Source of the DNA: Smittium mucronatum
Lineage: Eukaryota > Kickxellomycota > Harpellomycetes > Harpellales > Legeriomycetaceae
Direction of reading: 5' to 3'
Assembly (NCBI GenBank): GCA_001953115.1
Contig: LSSL01000266.1
Location: 1 to 36,910 of the forward strand
DNA length: 36,910 nucleotides
A program made the position numbers and the translations under genes. Positions within the stretch are counted from its first letter, which is position 1, and every line of letters begins with the position of its first letter. This document shows, one piece after another, positions 12,068-25,381 of the stretch. The notes under the pieces are model-generated. The model ran no database searches, was not told the origin of the DNA, and was given only the letters and a program-made list of their open reading frames with translations.

Positions 12068-13625
12068 TTAAAGGACCATATTTAATGCGACGCTAGGGTT
12101 ACCCTCATTTTTAGCAGGCGCTACCTTGAGCAATTTCGCCATAACATTATAGACATCGATAGCATCAACTCCAGGGAAATTGGTAGAAGGGGTAGGAACT
12201 TTGGGTGACTTAAATGCAGGTCCATGACCAATAAAAATAGCTCTCATATTTTCTAACGTATTGTCGTATCCGTGCATACCGTAAGGATATTCACCAACAA
12301 CCTGGCGTTTATCAATTCCAGAAGATCTCTTTGATAACTCCGAACTGTTATACTCGGTAGCGTTGTACAACATAATAATAGGTTCATTTGATACAACTAG
12401 TACAGGTGGGATACGGTCATTTAATTCAAAGATATAGCGTTCAGGTATATCTTTTTTGAGATATACATTAAATTTTGTCTTATCTTCGACGATTTTAAGC
12501 TTCTTATATATTGGCATGATATCCTTGTCATCAACGGGATAAATACCTGCGTGTGGTACTAGATGGACATCCAATATTTTTTCCTTGGTTGGTTTCAGAG
12601 ATAAACATTTAGATCTTTTGGGGTTTTGAGAAAGCTCCAAATTAGCTTGATCAAGGAGCGAGTTAACAAAAATAACATCTCTTGGTATCAAACTACTTTC
12701 CATACCGTGATCGCTTACAATGATGATGTTCACTTTATCAAACAAACTTTTAGAAACAAGTTGGTCAATTAAATATTTGAATGCAGAGTCTATTTGCACA
12801 AGTGTGGCGTTTACTTCCTTTGAGTTTGGACCGAAAGCATGGCCCATATTGTCAAGTTCTACGAAATAGGATATCAATAGAGCTGGCCTTTGAGCTGCTG
12901 GTAACTGCAATAAGTTAACCAATCTATCCATTTTGGGGAGCATAGGTATCGATTCGTTATACGGAGTGTGGAATGTTGGTCTGTATCCCATTATCTCAGC
13001 TTCGGATCCGGGGAACTGGTCAACTGATGAAATAAGTTTATTCTTCTCAGCAGTTACCCAAATCTATAAGTATGGAAAGCCCATTGTACTATTTTTTTTA
13101 AAAAAAAAAAAGATTGATAATGATGAAAGCCTACAGGTTCACCACCCCACCATCTAGACTCCTCCTGGCTAGAGTCTTCGTACGTGAAGGTAGCGTTGAA
13201 TTTCTTGCTGTAAAAACTGTTAGCGATAATACCATGTTGTTCAGGATATAGACCGGTGGCAATAGTGTAATGGTTAGGAAATGTAACTGACTAATTTTTT
13301 TCATAAAAAAAAAAGTAAACTTTATATGCTTTGCAGAATTTGATTTCAAAAATAGTTAATAAAAGATAGTTCAACTGGTTAGTCTTACTGGGAATACAGG
13401 AGTCATATAATTAGCAAAGACACCACCCTTTCCAAGATTTGCAATATTGGGAGTCAATCCTCGATTAAAGTAGTCTTGATAAAATCCATCAATAGAAATG
13501 AGTATAACTGTATTACTTTTATCGTTTAGAGGGGAATTGTTATCTCTGGTTTGCAGAGGTGAACCAGTTGCAAATTTATAAAAAAATAACGAATAAGAAA
13601 TATTAATAAGACTGATTCGAGCCAT
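12068..13625 (-). CDS. Secreted ENPP-type phosphodiesterase / nucleotide pyrophosphatase, copy B (3 exons)
   Basis: Exons are 13389-13625, 13135-13290 and 12068-13063. Introns are 98 and 71 bases, both phase 0; the second has a weak donor, GTAGGC. The product is 462 residues. Exons 2 and 3 are exactly as long as in copy A (156 and 996 bases), and intron positions match, so the two genes are duplicates. By hand count the last 307 residues share about 72% identity. Expected catalytic and zinc residues are kept: D46, T82, N103, D202, H206, D249/H250, H395. The N-terminus, about 21 residues up to ATGSPL, is a less hydrophobic signal peptide than in copy A. The C-terminus has neither anchor nor retention signal. 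Substrate is unknown: nucleotide pyrophosphates or phosphodiesters are usual for the family. Both copies carry a pair of Lys-Arg sites shortly before the HGYDN motif. Confidence 0.9.
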
Positions 13626-14588
13626 TCTTTTAAATCTTATGTTCCTACACCTTATTTAAATAAGTTCGAATTTGAGTATAATTAAAACCAAATAAAAGAT
13701 TTCATAAAAATTATAGTTTTAATTATCTAAATACTACCAAATTATATACCAATATTTATATGGAAACTATGAATCTCTATAATCATCTATACTTTGTAAA
13801 ATTCCTTTTGAATAAACTTTCTTTTTTATTCTTAATAATCAATAGTTTTTGGAAAATGGTACACTACCTACAATCATTCCACCTAAATATGATTAGCTGC
13901 TTATTCTTATGCTTTCTGTTGTCTCTATTTTGATATCTATTAATAAATAATGTAATGACTAAAAATCAGCAACTATCATTTCCTAGATAATATCACTTAG
14001 AGTTAATATTGACCAAGAACCTCTACCATGCTGTGTTAATAACCTAAAAAAGGCTGCTTTGTTTCCTCAAGACAAAAATCGTTTGTACTATTAGCAGATA
14101 TCAACTCGATCATCTAATTAATAACTAATTAAATTAAAAAAATGTGGATAAAAAATAAATTATTTATTGTATCCACCGAATTCAAAATTAGTAATAATTC
14201 AGCTCAAGAATTCAATTACCAGAAATGGATAACAATCTCATAAATCAGTAAAAATAGGGGGGGTCTTAATGTTTCGAAAATTTGTAATACAAGATATACA
14301 AATTAAGCTGAAAACTTTCCCTAGTAATTTTAAAGTGCAAGTCTTAGTCACTATGTTATGCACGTTTTTAAAACTTGGAAAAATTACAAAAATAGTCATA
14401 TTTCAAAAAAATTCCAAAATCAGTCAAAATAAATTGATGCAATTCACATTTGGAAAATAGGATCATACATCTGAGGCATAAAAAAAAAAGAGCATTAATT
14501 AGCCGGATAATAAAGTACATTAATTACTGACCTATAGATTTTTTTAAATTATTTTACTCACAAAACGATTCTACAATATTTCATTTAA
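13626..14588. other. 5' flank of ENPP copy B; no supported gene
   Basis: Somewhat less AT-rich than the deserts. A 57-codon ATG frame at 13760-13933 (+) and a 63-codon frame at 14269-14460 (+) were read. Both are rich in F, L, K and N and show no motif, so they are treated as chance. Confidence 0.5.
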
Positions 14589-14831
14589 AATTTTTTGGAA
14601 AATGCCACCTATGGTATCAGGACTGAATGCCTACAGGGCATTTCAGCTACTGGATCAACCTATTAAAGAACAAAGTTGAAAAAGAATGGGCCAGTAAAAA
14701 TAAATAATTCCATCTTTATTGCACTTATTCTAAATGCAATTAATCGAAAAATCCTAGTGGTCAAAAAGTAGGAGAAATGTCTCGCAGGTAAATTGGAAAT
14801 AGGCCTCAAGTCATCACCTGAGAACAGTTAA
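14589..14831 (+). pseudogene. Possible decayed coding block, unknown family
   Basis: One frame runs 80 codons with only two internal stops, TAA at 14664 and TAG at 14769, before a TAA at 14829. Pieces such as NATYGIRTECLQGISATGS and GKLEIGLKSSPENS have a protein-like composition unlike the surrounding K/N/I/F-rich translations. Both internal stops are one C-to-T change from a glutamine codon. Other frames of the same patch are also partly open, because the patch is GC-richer, so the signal is weak. I do not recognise a family. Confidence 0.18.
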
Positions 14832-17800
14832 TATACTGCATTAAGTATGAGTTAAAGTTAGTTATAATTTAATTTAATTTATTATTATTTATTTATTTCT
14901 ACAAAAAGCATAGAGTTTAGCTAAAAAAAATTATTAACATCTAAAAATTGCAAATAAGTGAAGAATGTTGCAAAAACGCTTTAATTCCTTCAAAACTCTG
15001 GAAACCCCTGTTTTATTAAATGTCGAAACTTAGATTTACCAATATAGTATTGTAAATCGACCTAAAAGGAGCAATTGTATTGTATCTTTCAACATAAATG
15101 ATTTTTACTGCACACTTTTAAAAATAAAAATTTTCGATTAATAGAAAAATAATAATATGATCCTGATCAGATTTATAAGATTTACAATACAACCAACCCA
15201 TACTTAAAGTCTTGGTTAGATCAACAAACCCTCGTACATATTATATTTCAGCTATCCCAATATCACTTGGCTTTAAAAAAATTACTTCAAATCTGACAAG
15301 GAAACTTTTATAGATTAGAAGGTTTTCTAAATAGTTAAATTACTGCTTTTTTAAGTCTATATTCTATTATTTCAGAGTTTTTAATCTTTAAAAACATCAT
15401 TTCAAAATGCCCTACTCGGAAATTTACCAAAAACTGTTATGTTCTACTTAAAAAATAGTTATCTGTTGGATTTGGGGCTATCTATGGTCATAATTTTTTT
15501 TAAACCTTATTTATTTTTAAACCAATTGATAGCTCGGTAATCATCGGAATTTGTATCTGGACAATTATTGTTATGATTATTTTTTTTCTGGGTATTTACG
15601 CTTCTATTTGCTAATTATGGAATCACGTAATCTATTTTGACTATTTTTTCAATTTGTCCCTTTAAATTTGTTGGTATAATAGATAGCTATTGGCTAATTT
15701 ATGGTTTATTTTGCAAGAGTTAAATTTCATAGAAATACTTATCTCTTTTTATTTAATAATTTAAATGATAACCCCACTTTAAGATATTAAATAAAAAAAA
15801 TTTGCAGATATTTAGATGGCTACTATGTTCTGATATTAATATTTTATTATTGATCTGATCCCTTTCATTTAAATTTTAGATTAGCCCTTTATGAATTAGT
15901 AAGGATCTAAATTTAATACATCGCAACTTATAAATAAACTGTTGGGATTTAAAATCTTTAATGATAGAAGTTGAATTTCAAAGTTGCTATAAATAAAAAA
16001 TTCTGAGAATTATACCTTAACATATAATTTCTTCTAAAATCGTAAAAACTTTTTTGGGTCTTAATTTTTTATGCTTTTTTTAGCTGATTTATTGTAAAAA
16101 AATATAATTGGTTTTCCGTGGAAATTTTAATTTTTTTCGCTAAATTCTTTTATCCCAACAATCTTATTTCGCCAAAAATATTCTGTAAATCTACGAAATT
16201 GGCGATGAAAGGATACTATTCTTAAATATTCATTTAAATACAAAATCTTAACTGATTATAGACAATTAAGTTTTTAGAACTTACTATCCCTATAACTTTA
16301 AAGATTAAATGTTATTATTTACCCCATTTCTTATTTAGGTTTAAATAGACTAATACCTAAAAACTGAACATGATTGAAAATTATTGGACTATTATTACCT
16401 TACTTATGAAAAAAATTCTTGAGCCCAATATTTTTATATATATGTATTTTTTTTATTGTATGTTTATATCACTAGAGTTGTAATCGTATTATAAATAATA
16501 ATAATTGTAATTGTTTTTTTCTTAAATTCGTGTTTTAATATTAATATGAAAGAGGAATAAGTCAAGTTTAAAAGGTAATAAATATTATTTTTGTGAAGCG
16601 TAAGTATGGTGAGTAAATTTTTATAAAAAAGCTCATCTTTTCCTAAAACTTGTAATTTTTTCTTTTTGCTTTTTAAACTGATTTTTCGGTATATTTGGCT
16701 ACTCTTTGGTTATCTACAAATAATGTGTTTGTCTTGATATTTATAATTAAAATTGGATGATTTCTTAGTTGTTACCAATTCATTAAAAAATGTTGAACAG
16801 AGCTATTTTTTGAGAATAATGATGGTTTATCAAAAACAGTAAATGATCTTTTGAAGTTTTTCTATTATTAAACTCTTAAAAAACTGTTTAGAAAACCTTT
16901 TTTTTCAAATTCTGCTTAAAAATTCAAAATTTAGACTTTTTTTGATTGATTTTGTTGAAATTAAGTATTAAGCCCGGTTATATAATTTAATCAACTAGTT
17001 TTTGAATTTTTAGCTTTGGTAAATTTTTTACTCTAAGTAATTTGAGGAATAATTTTATATTTATTGATCATATAAAGACGATTTTTAAATATAAATTTGC
17101 TATTTTTTAGATATTTTCATATGAACCAAAATTGATTATAAAAACCCCGATTACAATTATTACCATATAGTTTAACCAGTATTTTATCGAAATAACATCT
17201 TAATAAATGGTATTTTATTTGGATAATATGATGCAAAAAGTTTGTTGTTCGTGGAATAAAATACACTTATGTAGATAAATTTAGTTGAGATTTAACCAAT
17301 CACGAAGAATGACCACTATTGGTTTAATTATAAATTAAACAAGAATAAAAAAAATTGCATTCAACGAATACTTTTGTTTCTCAATAATATTTTATATCCA
17401 ATATTAATATAGTATTAAAATTGGATCCCGATCAAGTTATAAAAGTTTATAATTGGAAATATTCACTAAATAATAAAAGATATAAATGCAAAAAAACATG
17501 AATATTGACACAGGAAATTATAAAAAATACTAAAAAATCAACTTTTTATAACAGTAAAGTAAGAAAATGAAATCCTATATTTCCTTTGGGTGAGAAATTC
17601 CTGTCACACTAAAGAGGTTTAATTCACTACATTCAAGACGGTATAGAAATAATTATATTAATTTTGTGGGGATATAAATGTTATTTGACCAATATTAGAT
17701 TATAGTCAAATATTTGCGAAATTTAAATCAGTCAGAAAGGATGTGAACACTTAGGATTTCAAGAATCGATTTACGGCCTGTTAGTTGACAAAGTGACCAA

Positions 17801-20800
17801 AAATATAAAAAAAAAATTTAAAAGAGGTTAAATTCGAAATTTTCTAGTGACGAGAGTTTTTTTTTTTGAATTGGCAGAATGCTAAATAACTGAGATCGAA
17901 ATCCATATAGATTATAAAAAATTATTCTATCTTTTAGAATTTTCTGTTCTTCTTTATCTTTTATCATTTAAATAAATATTTGTGAATTCAGCTGAAATTG
18001 TAAATTTTACTTAGAATATAACTTTTTCTCTTCTTTCGTGTTTATTAAAAGATCCTAATAATTTGGTATATAATTTAACTTAACATATCATGCAATTATT
18101 CATTCTGTTGACATAAAATCGAATGTGAAAATTTTTTTCTATTTCCCGACAGAAGTTTATTAAAACATAAACTATATTGATTTAAAAACTCACTTTATTT
18201 TTATTCTTTTGAAAAAAAAAAAATTATATACTAAGATTATATTAAAAGTAACTTATTTAATTAAAATGCTAAACATTTTAATTACCTGAATATTATATTT
18301 AATTTTAATGAAGTTTATAAAAATCAATTTAAGCACCCAAAAATTACTAGTCTGGATAAAAAAAATCGATCTTAACTTCTGAAAAATATCTTTAGAAAGA
18401 ACAATATGGCTAATTGTTAAGGGAATTTCAAAAATGATATTTATAGTATTTATAATAGAATGTTTTTTTATTGATGTATAAATTCAACAAATTCAAAAAA
18501 ATTAATACAAACAAATGATCTTGGAATTTTTATTTTTAGAAAATGTAAAAAATGAATTAGCTCGTGAATAACGAATAATAAATATAAAATATTTTTTTCC
18601 AACACCTCAAGCTCCTAAAAAACGCCTATTCGACTATATGGTGTTTTTATTTGGTAAATAAATTACCAAATGTTAAATATAAAACAATATTATTTATAGA
18701 AGATAATTTTTTAAAATCTGTTCGCATTTAAAGTTATTGAACTACAGAAATTCTTCATTTGAAAAAATAGTCAAGGCGCTATCAATAATAAGGGTTTTAT
18801 GTTCCAATAAGATATCTTCTGGAAATTATAAATAATCTAAAACCAAATAAAAAAAATATTTAATAAATCTAAGCTTAATTTGTTTCTCTGATAGCTAGTA
18901 ATATAATTTTTAAAATTGCCGAAGGTTAAAGGTGATATGTATTCATTTTTCTATTTTTGGAGTCATTTTTATCTTAACAGTGTTTTTGTTACCTATTGAA
19001 ACCGTATTCTTATATTAACGTTTAAAAATAAATCATAATCATACTTTTTTTCTGTTCCGAAAGTTTTTAACCTCAAAAAAAAAATCGGAAAATTATTCCA
19101 ATCATAATATTTTTATAAATTATTATGAATTCTAGTTTAATATGCTATTAAAATCCTGTGAAAAATAATTTTGCTTGAAAATTATATAAAAAAATTTTTA
19201 AGTCTAGAAAATATTATGATTTTTTTTCAAGAACGTATTAACATATTTATAAATGTTATTGATTTAATTAAATTTGTTTTTTTATGAAATTAAAGTGGCT
19301 TAAATTATTTATTTTAGTCCTAAAAAAAATTCTGGACAATTTTTTTTTTGATGTTTTCGACAAAAAATATTATTTACCTCAATATGTTTTTATTTTTATT
19401 TTTAAAATACATATTTGAATAAAATATTATTTAATGAATAACCAAAAATAATTTATTCTCATATAAATTAAAAATATTATTTATTTTGTATAAATAGATA
19501 ATAAGTTATAAATTTAAAACTAATTTTGGGTTGCTTTTATAAATAATAATAATAATTACAATAATAATAGCCTTGAGTTAATTTTTGCAAATAAAAATTA
19601 AGTACCATCTTTTAAATCAAAATCAAAATTTTCTAATTATAATTGATCTGAATTTTTTTTTATATGATGATTTTTTTTAATCTGTTAAATTTAAAATCGG
19701 TAGATTTTAAACAAAATAAATTGATTTTTAATAAATAAATATTGTCCTAATTTATCAAGACTATCTGAAAAATATTTTTTAATAAACTTAATATTAATAC
19801 AAAATTTTAAAACTTGATGTGTTTAATTTGATTTATTGTGAGTTTAGAGCTATTTTCGAATCAATACTTTTCATTAAATAAAAAAATTAGGTAGCTAATT
19901 ATAAACTCCTAAATTATAAATTTAGCAATAATTTACAATAATTAAAATTTCTCTGTCATTTTACTCATCTATGGTCTTATATTTAATAATTTATTTATTC
20001 TTTTAAGGGATGTATTATAATTTTTGAATATAACATTATTTCAAATATTTAAATGATATTTGATTTAAAAATGGCAATTTAATATTTAAAAAATATTAAT
20101 TTTCAATGAAAACATAAGTTCAAATCAAATTTATGAAAAAATTGTTTAATTTGGTAAAAAAAAAAAGTAGTAGCAGTATATCTCTATTACAAGTAACATT
20201 AAATTTTATGTTAAACTATGTTTAAATTTTAAATTTTACTTTTTATATATTTAATTCTATACTAATTTTTATCCAAGTATTTAAGTATTCAATTCATAAA
20301 TTTGATATAAAAAAACAGAGTGTTATTTTTTTAAGCATGATATAATTTAAACGTGTGTTTTCATTCTTTTTTTAAAAAATATATAATATAAACTTTTCAT
20401 TTAAAATGATTTTAATTTTAAATAAAAAATGTAAAAAGCACTGATATTTATACCTTTTAATATTCCTATGAAAGTTTAATTTTTTTATTAATACCAACTG
20501 AAATTATTATTTTTGAATATAATTATGAATCTGTTTTGAAAAAAAAATTTTTATGCACATAAACATTCCTACAGAACTACTTTGCTTATTTAAAACGCCA
20601 AAATAAACTAAAAAAAAAATTAATTATTAATATTTAGACTTCATTTAATCATTCCATATCACTAATGGTTTAACTATATTTAAAACTACAAAAATTTAAA
20701 ATTTAAAAACTAAAATACTAAATATATACTAAATATATACAGGTTAAATATAGGTAAAGAATTAAAAAATAATATTCAAATAGCAAATAGATAAAAAAAA

Positions 20801-23513
20801 CTATCCTAACTGATTATAAACAGTGAATTATAATATTTTTGATGAATGCGAATATTTTAGGGAAATAAAAAATATGTAAACTCATCTAGCAAGAAAATGT
20901 GAGTACCACCAATTTAAATACTTATAATTTTTATAACATTATTTAAATTTAAGTGTACTAAATTAATTTCTGTTTGTTATTAAATAAATAGAATTATATA
21001 TTAAATTTTCATAAATTTATTTTGATTTATTTTGTTCTTTTAAATATATATTTTTTGAATTTTCACATAAAACTCAATTTTTTAAGCAGATGGGTATGTT
21101 TCAAAAGAAAATATATACTCTAAGAAATTAGATACTTTATTAAAAAATTAAGTTTTATTTCTCAACTTTCAAATAAAAAATTATATTCTCAATCAACGAT
21201 AGTCTAAAAATTATATACTGATTTTTTTATTTTTTTAAATTTCCCTATGAAAATATGGTAAAATTTATATAAAATATAAAAAAATTTATACTAATATATT
21301 TTTAAATAATTATTATTCATTTGAAATTTATAATAATTTCTATTGAAAAATACTGTGAGAATATTAGAAATGACTTTATTATTTGAAAGTTTTGAAGTCA
21401 AAATTAATGCTAAGATTTTTTTTCAACTAACTTATTCTAAATGATATTGATTTTTATTTTTGTAAATTACTTTAAAAAAAACCCGCCATTTTTGATCGAA
21501 AAATGTGTTGATTATTAGTAATATTTGTTTAAAAATATAAAGAAAAAAGACATTTTTTACTAATTATATATATTTTTTATTTTAAAAAATACCAATATTC
21601 GATCATTTTTCTTTCTTTATTATGATATAAAATTTAAAATTTTGCCCACCTAAATAATTTTTAAATAATTTTTAGTATAAATCAATATTTTCCAAAAAAA
21701 ATATAACCACGAATATGGTATATAACAACTAATTTTTCTTTATTTCTTTCATTAAATATTTTTGATATCAGATCACATAATTTGCTTTAATCTTTATAAT
21801 ATTTTAGGTAAAAAATATCAATTATATATTTATTTCAATTTTTTATTATAATATAAAACATTCTCACATAATATTGCATAAAATTTGGATAAATTTTATT
21901 TTTTAAAGATATTATTACACACAAACCTATATAGTTTAAAAATTACTGTTTTAAATGAAATTTAAATACTTTATACTTAATTCATAACTTTTTCTGCGTT
22001 CTTTGTTTGATATTTTTTTAAAAAAAACAAAAATCTAAATTAATTCGTTATATTTTCCTTCATCTTTAATCTTGGACATTTAATTTTAATATTATCCATA
22101 ATTTTATATAGATAAATGAAAAAGGTTGAATAAAGTTAAATATTAAAGTTCCATGTATTTATTTTATTTTATCTTGAAGAGAAAATTGCACCGATCGCTT
22201 AACTTTCGATCTGTTCTATAATAAAACACACCGAAATAATATTCAATAATTCTCCTCTATTATCAAACTAGAATTTAGCTATTTTTATCCGGTTTAAAAA
22301 AATTTATGCATATCTAACTAAAATAAACAGCAAATTGATTCATATTAAGTAGTTAATTTGAAAATTTTAAAAACATTTAAAATCTAAATTTATGCCTAAC
22401 ACATAAAAATTATTTATTTAATTATTTTAACTATGATTTTATGTTAAATTATATTTTGAATGTTATATAAATACTTTTCGCAGTGAATATATTCTAATAA
22501 TCTAGAGAAACATCATATCTAAGTATTTTCTTAAGAATTCTATATCATGTTTTTCATGATGATTAGAAAGGAAATTTTTTAACTTTTGTGATTAAGATTT
22601 TTTTTGTTAGTTTTTTTATAAGTTTAAAGTTCTTTATGAGTAATGCTTTTGTTTTTTTTATCGCAATTGTTACTTTTTTAATATTTTATTTTGCATCTTT
22701 TATTACCCCTCACAGTATTAGATAGCCTATATATTTATGATTTTTAATGAAGAAAGTTTTTTTTATATATCACCATTACTGGCTAATACATTGATTAAAT
22801 TTTTCCATTACGTTTTTAAAAATAAATTTAGACGTTTCCATTAAATAAAAAAAAGAGCGTTTTGATTTTTTTAATACCATAATTAGGAATTAAAATGACG
22901 CTTAAATTAACTTTTTTTTATCATGAATTTTCACACCAATTGAAATTAAAAATGATTTTTGTGAATTTTTGCCGAAACGGGAAACACTATAAAATTTCCT
23001 CTTCAAAAATAATCTGCCATATGATTCTCCGAAAAGGTTCAGATTTTTTTTATAAAATTGTATTTTTTCCATAAAACTGAATCTGGTAACAGGAAATCGA
23101 TTTAGTATCTTATCTTAAAATAATCTTTTATTTTATCGGTATAAAAAACAGGAATTTTTTTTTTTTATTTACATAATAAGAACCCAAAATTATCCTAGAA
23201 CATAAATTTTATGTGGGGAAGTGGAAAAATCTCCGAAATATATAAATGATTTATTTTTTTAGCTTCTCTAACCTTCCAAATAATAATTGGGTAATTTTAA
23301 GTTATTCTTCCTGGTAAAAATACTAATGCTTTTATATCTTTACAAAAATGCTAAAAAATGTATAAGTAGAATTCGAATATAATCTTTTTTAAGATAATTC
23401 CATCTATGAGCATAAACTTGCTGCTTTTAAACTTAATTTATAACTAATAATCAGATCTTTACTTTACCAAATGCACCTCTTTGATAGATGAGACTAAAAA
23501 ATAATATATATAA
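14832..23513. other. Gene desert of about 8.7 kb
   Basis: Continuous AT-rich sequence with no frame reaching 60 codons from a plausible start, no conserved protein segment and no RNA gene seen. Short tandem pieces occur, such as two copies of TAAATATATAC near 20720-20741. No long inverted or direct repeat was found by eye, though diverged copies could be missed. Confidence 0.55.
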
Positions 23514-23756
23514 GGTTAAAATGTAAATTTACCTGAAATCTTGCATGATCAACCTGAAATCTGATACCTATCACTAAAAATTTTTATATACTACATTTTT
23601 TACCACTAAAATCTGAGCCTCATCACTAATTTTTTTTGGATTTTTTTTTTGGAAAAAATTTCGGAAATCGATGGAAATAATATTTTTTTAGGAAATTTGA
23701 CAAATTGACCCTTAATATGCGATAATATATATTGATATGTTTTTTGATATTAATAG
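23514..23756 (+). repeat. Left terminal inverted repeat of the foldback element
   Basis: Matches the reverse complement of 24623-24864. Best-kept blocks are CTGAAATCTTGCATGATCAA, GATACCTATCACTAAAA and CCACTAAAATCTGAGCCTCA. Similarity stops abruptly after TAATAG (23751-23756). Confidence 0.75.
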
Positions 23757-24553
23757 CTAGTATCAAGCCTACCGCAAATTTTTTATGGTAAAATCGTATG
23801 AAAATAACTAAACAAACCTCAAATAATATCATGCCACCATACCCAAAAATATTTAAAGCATCTAGCCGCTTTTATCATTGAAGTTAAGTTCATGCTATCG
23901 GTACTAAAAAATTTTAAAAAATCGAAAAATAAGTTTACTTCAGCTTAAAAAAATCATATTAGCTCCACTTAGCAATGATATCTTTTTCAGCATTCTTATA
24001 ATCACTTCACACTTAATGTTTATAAAACATCAGACCTTGTATTAATTTTAAAGTTCTTGAAAGAATTTATATTAACCAGAAATTTAAAAACTAGATATTA
24101 TTATAGCGCTTGGAATTTATTTGATGTTTTTAAAGGATATTTTTAATATTTATCCCATATTTTTATTTATTGGCTATTTTTTTTTTAACTCTGAAGACTG
24201 AAAATAATCTAATGTTTGGCATATAATATGCCACATGTGGAATAGTAGTGTTATATTTTTGCCATATAAAAAAAAGATATAGGAGATTTGAAAAATAGTT
24301 GATAATCCTTTATAATTCTAATTGAATTATTAATAAAACAAGCTTAATAAATATGATCAAGTTTTTATTGCTAATACTCATCTTAGAGCTTTTAATAACG
24401 CTGATAAAGACTATTTTCTTGGTATTTTAAATTTTATTACTCTATAAATATATATTATTATCCTCCAAGTACGAGAAAAGCTATTAGTACTTATGTTCTT
24501 TACGGTATGAGTTAGGATTCTAAAATTTATTTCCTACTCATTTTCATTCCATT

Positions 24554-24572
24554 GATTTGATTTGATTTGATT
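24554..24572. repeat. GATTT pentanucleotide microsatellite
   Basis: Three and four-fifths copies of GATTT inside the core of the foldback element, about 50 bases from its right inverted repeat. Confidence 0.8.
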
Positions 24573-24622
24573 AAATTTATTTAAGATAAATATAAGTTTA
24601 ATGATATTGGAAATATTTTCTT

Positions 24623-24864
24623 CTATTAAAATCAAAAATCATATCGATATATATATTATCATATTAAGTGACAATTTGTCGAATTTCCCAAAAAAAGATT
24701 ATTTCCACCAATTTTCGAAATTTTTTCAAAAAAAAAATCTGAAAAAAATTATTGATGAGGCTCAGATTTTAGTGGAGAAAAATGTAGTGAAAAACAAATT
24801 TTAGTGATAGGTATCGGATTTCGAGTTGATCATGCAAGATTTCAGTGATGAAAAAATGCTAACC
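24623..24864 (-). repeat. Right terminal inverted repeat of the foldback element
   Basis: Inverted partner of 23514-23756. On the minus strand it begins GGTTAGC, then carries the shared blocks CTGAAATCTTGCATGATCAA and GATACCTATCACTAAAA and ends TAATAG. Confidence 0.75.
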
Positions 24865-25381
24865 ATATATATAATTCATATATTAAAAGTAAAAAAATAA
24901 ACTAGCTATGAAATTATATAAGTGTTTGGAGGCTTAAATCAGCAATAAGTTGTAATCTATACCTTGCTGCACTTTTTAACAACTATTATTTATAATACAA
25001 CCGTTTAATAATTCCCTGAAAAAATCAAAGTACTAGCTTGCTGTTGGATTTATGAAAATTTATTAAAAATCTTAAGTACCTGAATGAATATTCCAATTAA
25101 AAGATCTTAAAATGGAATTATATATCTATTCTTTGTCGGAAACTCGATGCTCTTCTCTCTCAACCTTTTTCCCGCTTTAAATAACGTTTTTAAAACCACG
25201 AAAAGACAATATGTTTTGAAACATATCCTTGAGTTTCACTTGGTAATGAATCCTTTAAAATATTACTCATCCCTTAATACCGTAATCTTGTGTTTCGATG
25301 CAGATTTTCTCAAAAATTGATGTCGAACTACTGGAAAACAGCTGATATATGCTTACACGCATGTTTAGCTTTATTCTGATT
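24865..25381. other. Intergenic DNA between the foldback element and the 39-bp repeats
   Basis: No gene supported. From about 25130 the sequence becomes less AT-rich. A minus-strand frame of 84 codons (25267-25521) is open but lacks an upstream start and any known motif. Near 25211-25228, ATATGTTT and AAACATAT flank two bases, a compact hairpin. Confidence 0.45.

Larger units (their letters stand above)
23514..24864. mobile_element. Non-autonomous foldback / MITE-like DNA transposon
   Basis: The element is bounded by long terminal inverted repeats, 23514-23756 and 24623-24864. They start GGTTA and end TAACC and match at roughly four of five positions. The core (23757-24622, about 870 bases) has no coding capacity, so movement would need a transposase made elsewhere. 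Flanks on both sides are TATATA-type, so the target duplication cannot be fixed: a TA or ATATATA duplication are both compatible. The small frames at 23626-23832 (-) and 24601-24804 (+) translate alike only because they lie in the two inverted repeats. The superfamily is not recognised. The divergence of the arms suggests an old insertion. Confidence 0.72.

Noticed and set aside
13760..13933. 57-codon ATG frame upstream of ENPP copy B
   Set aside because: Composition is typical of random AT-rich sequence and no signal peptide, domain or splice partner was seen.
23626..23832. 68-codon minus-strand frame, with a similar plus-strand frame at 24601-24804
   Set aside because: The two translations resemble each other only because they lie in the inverted ends of the foldback element; there is no gene.
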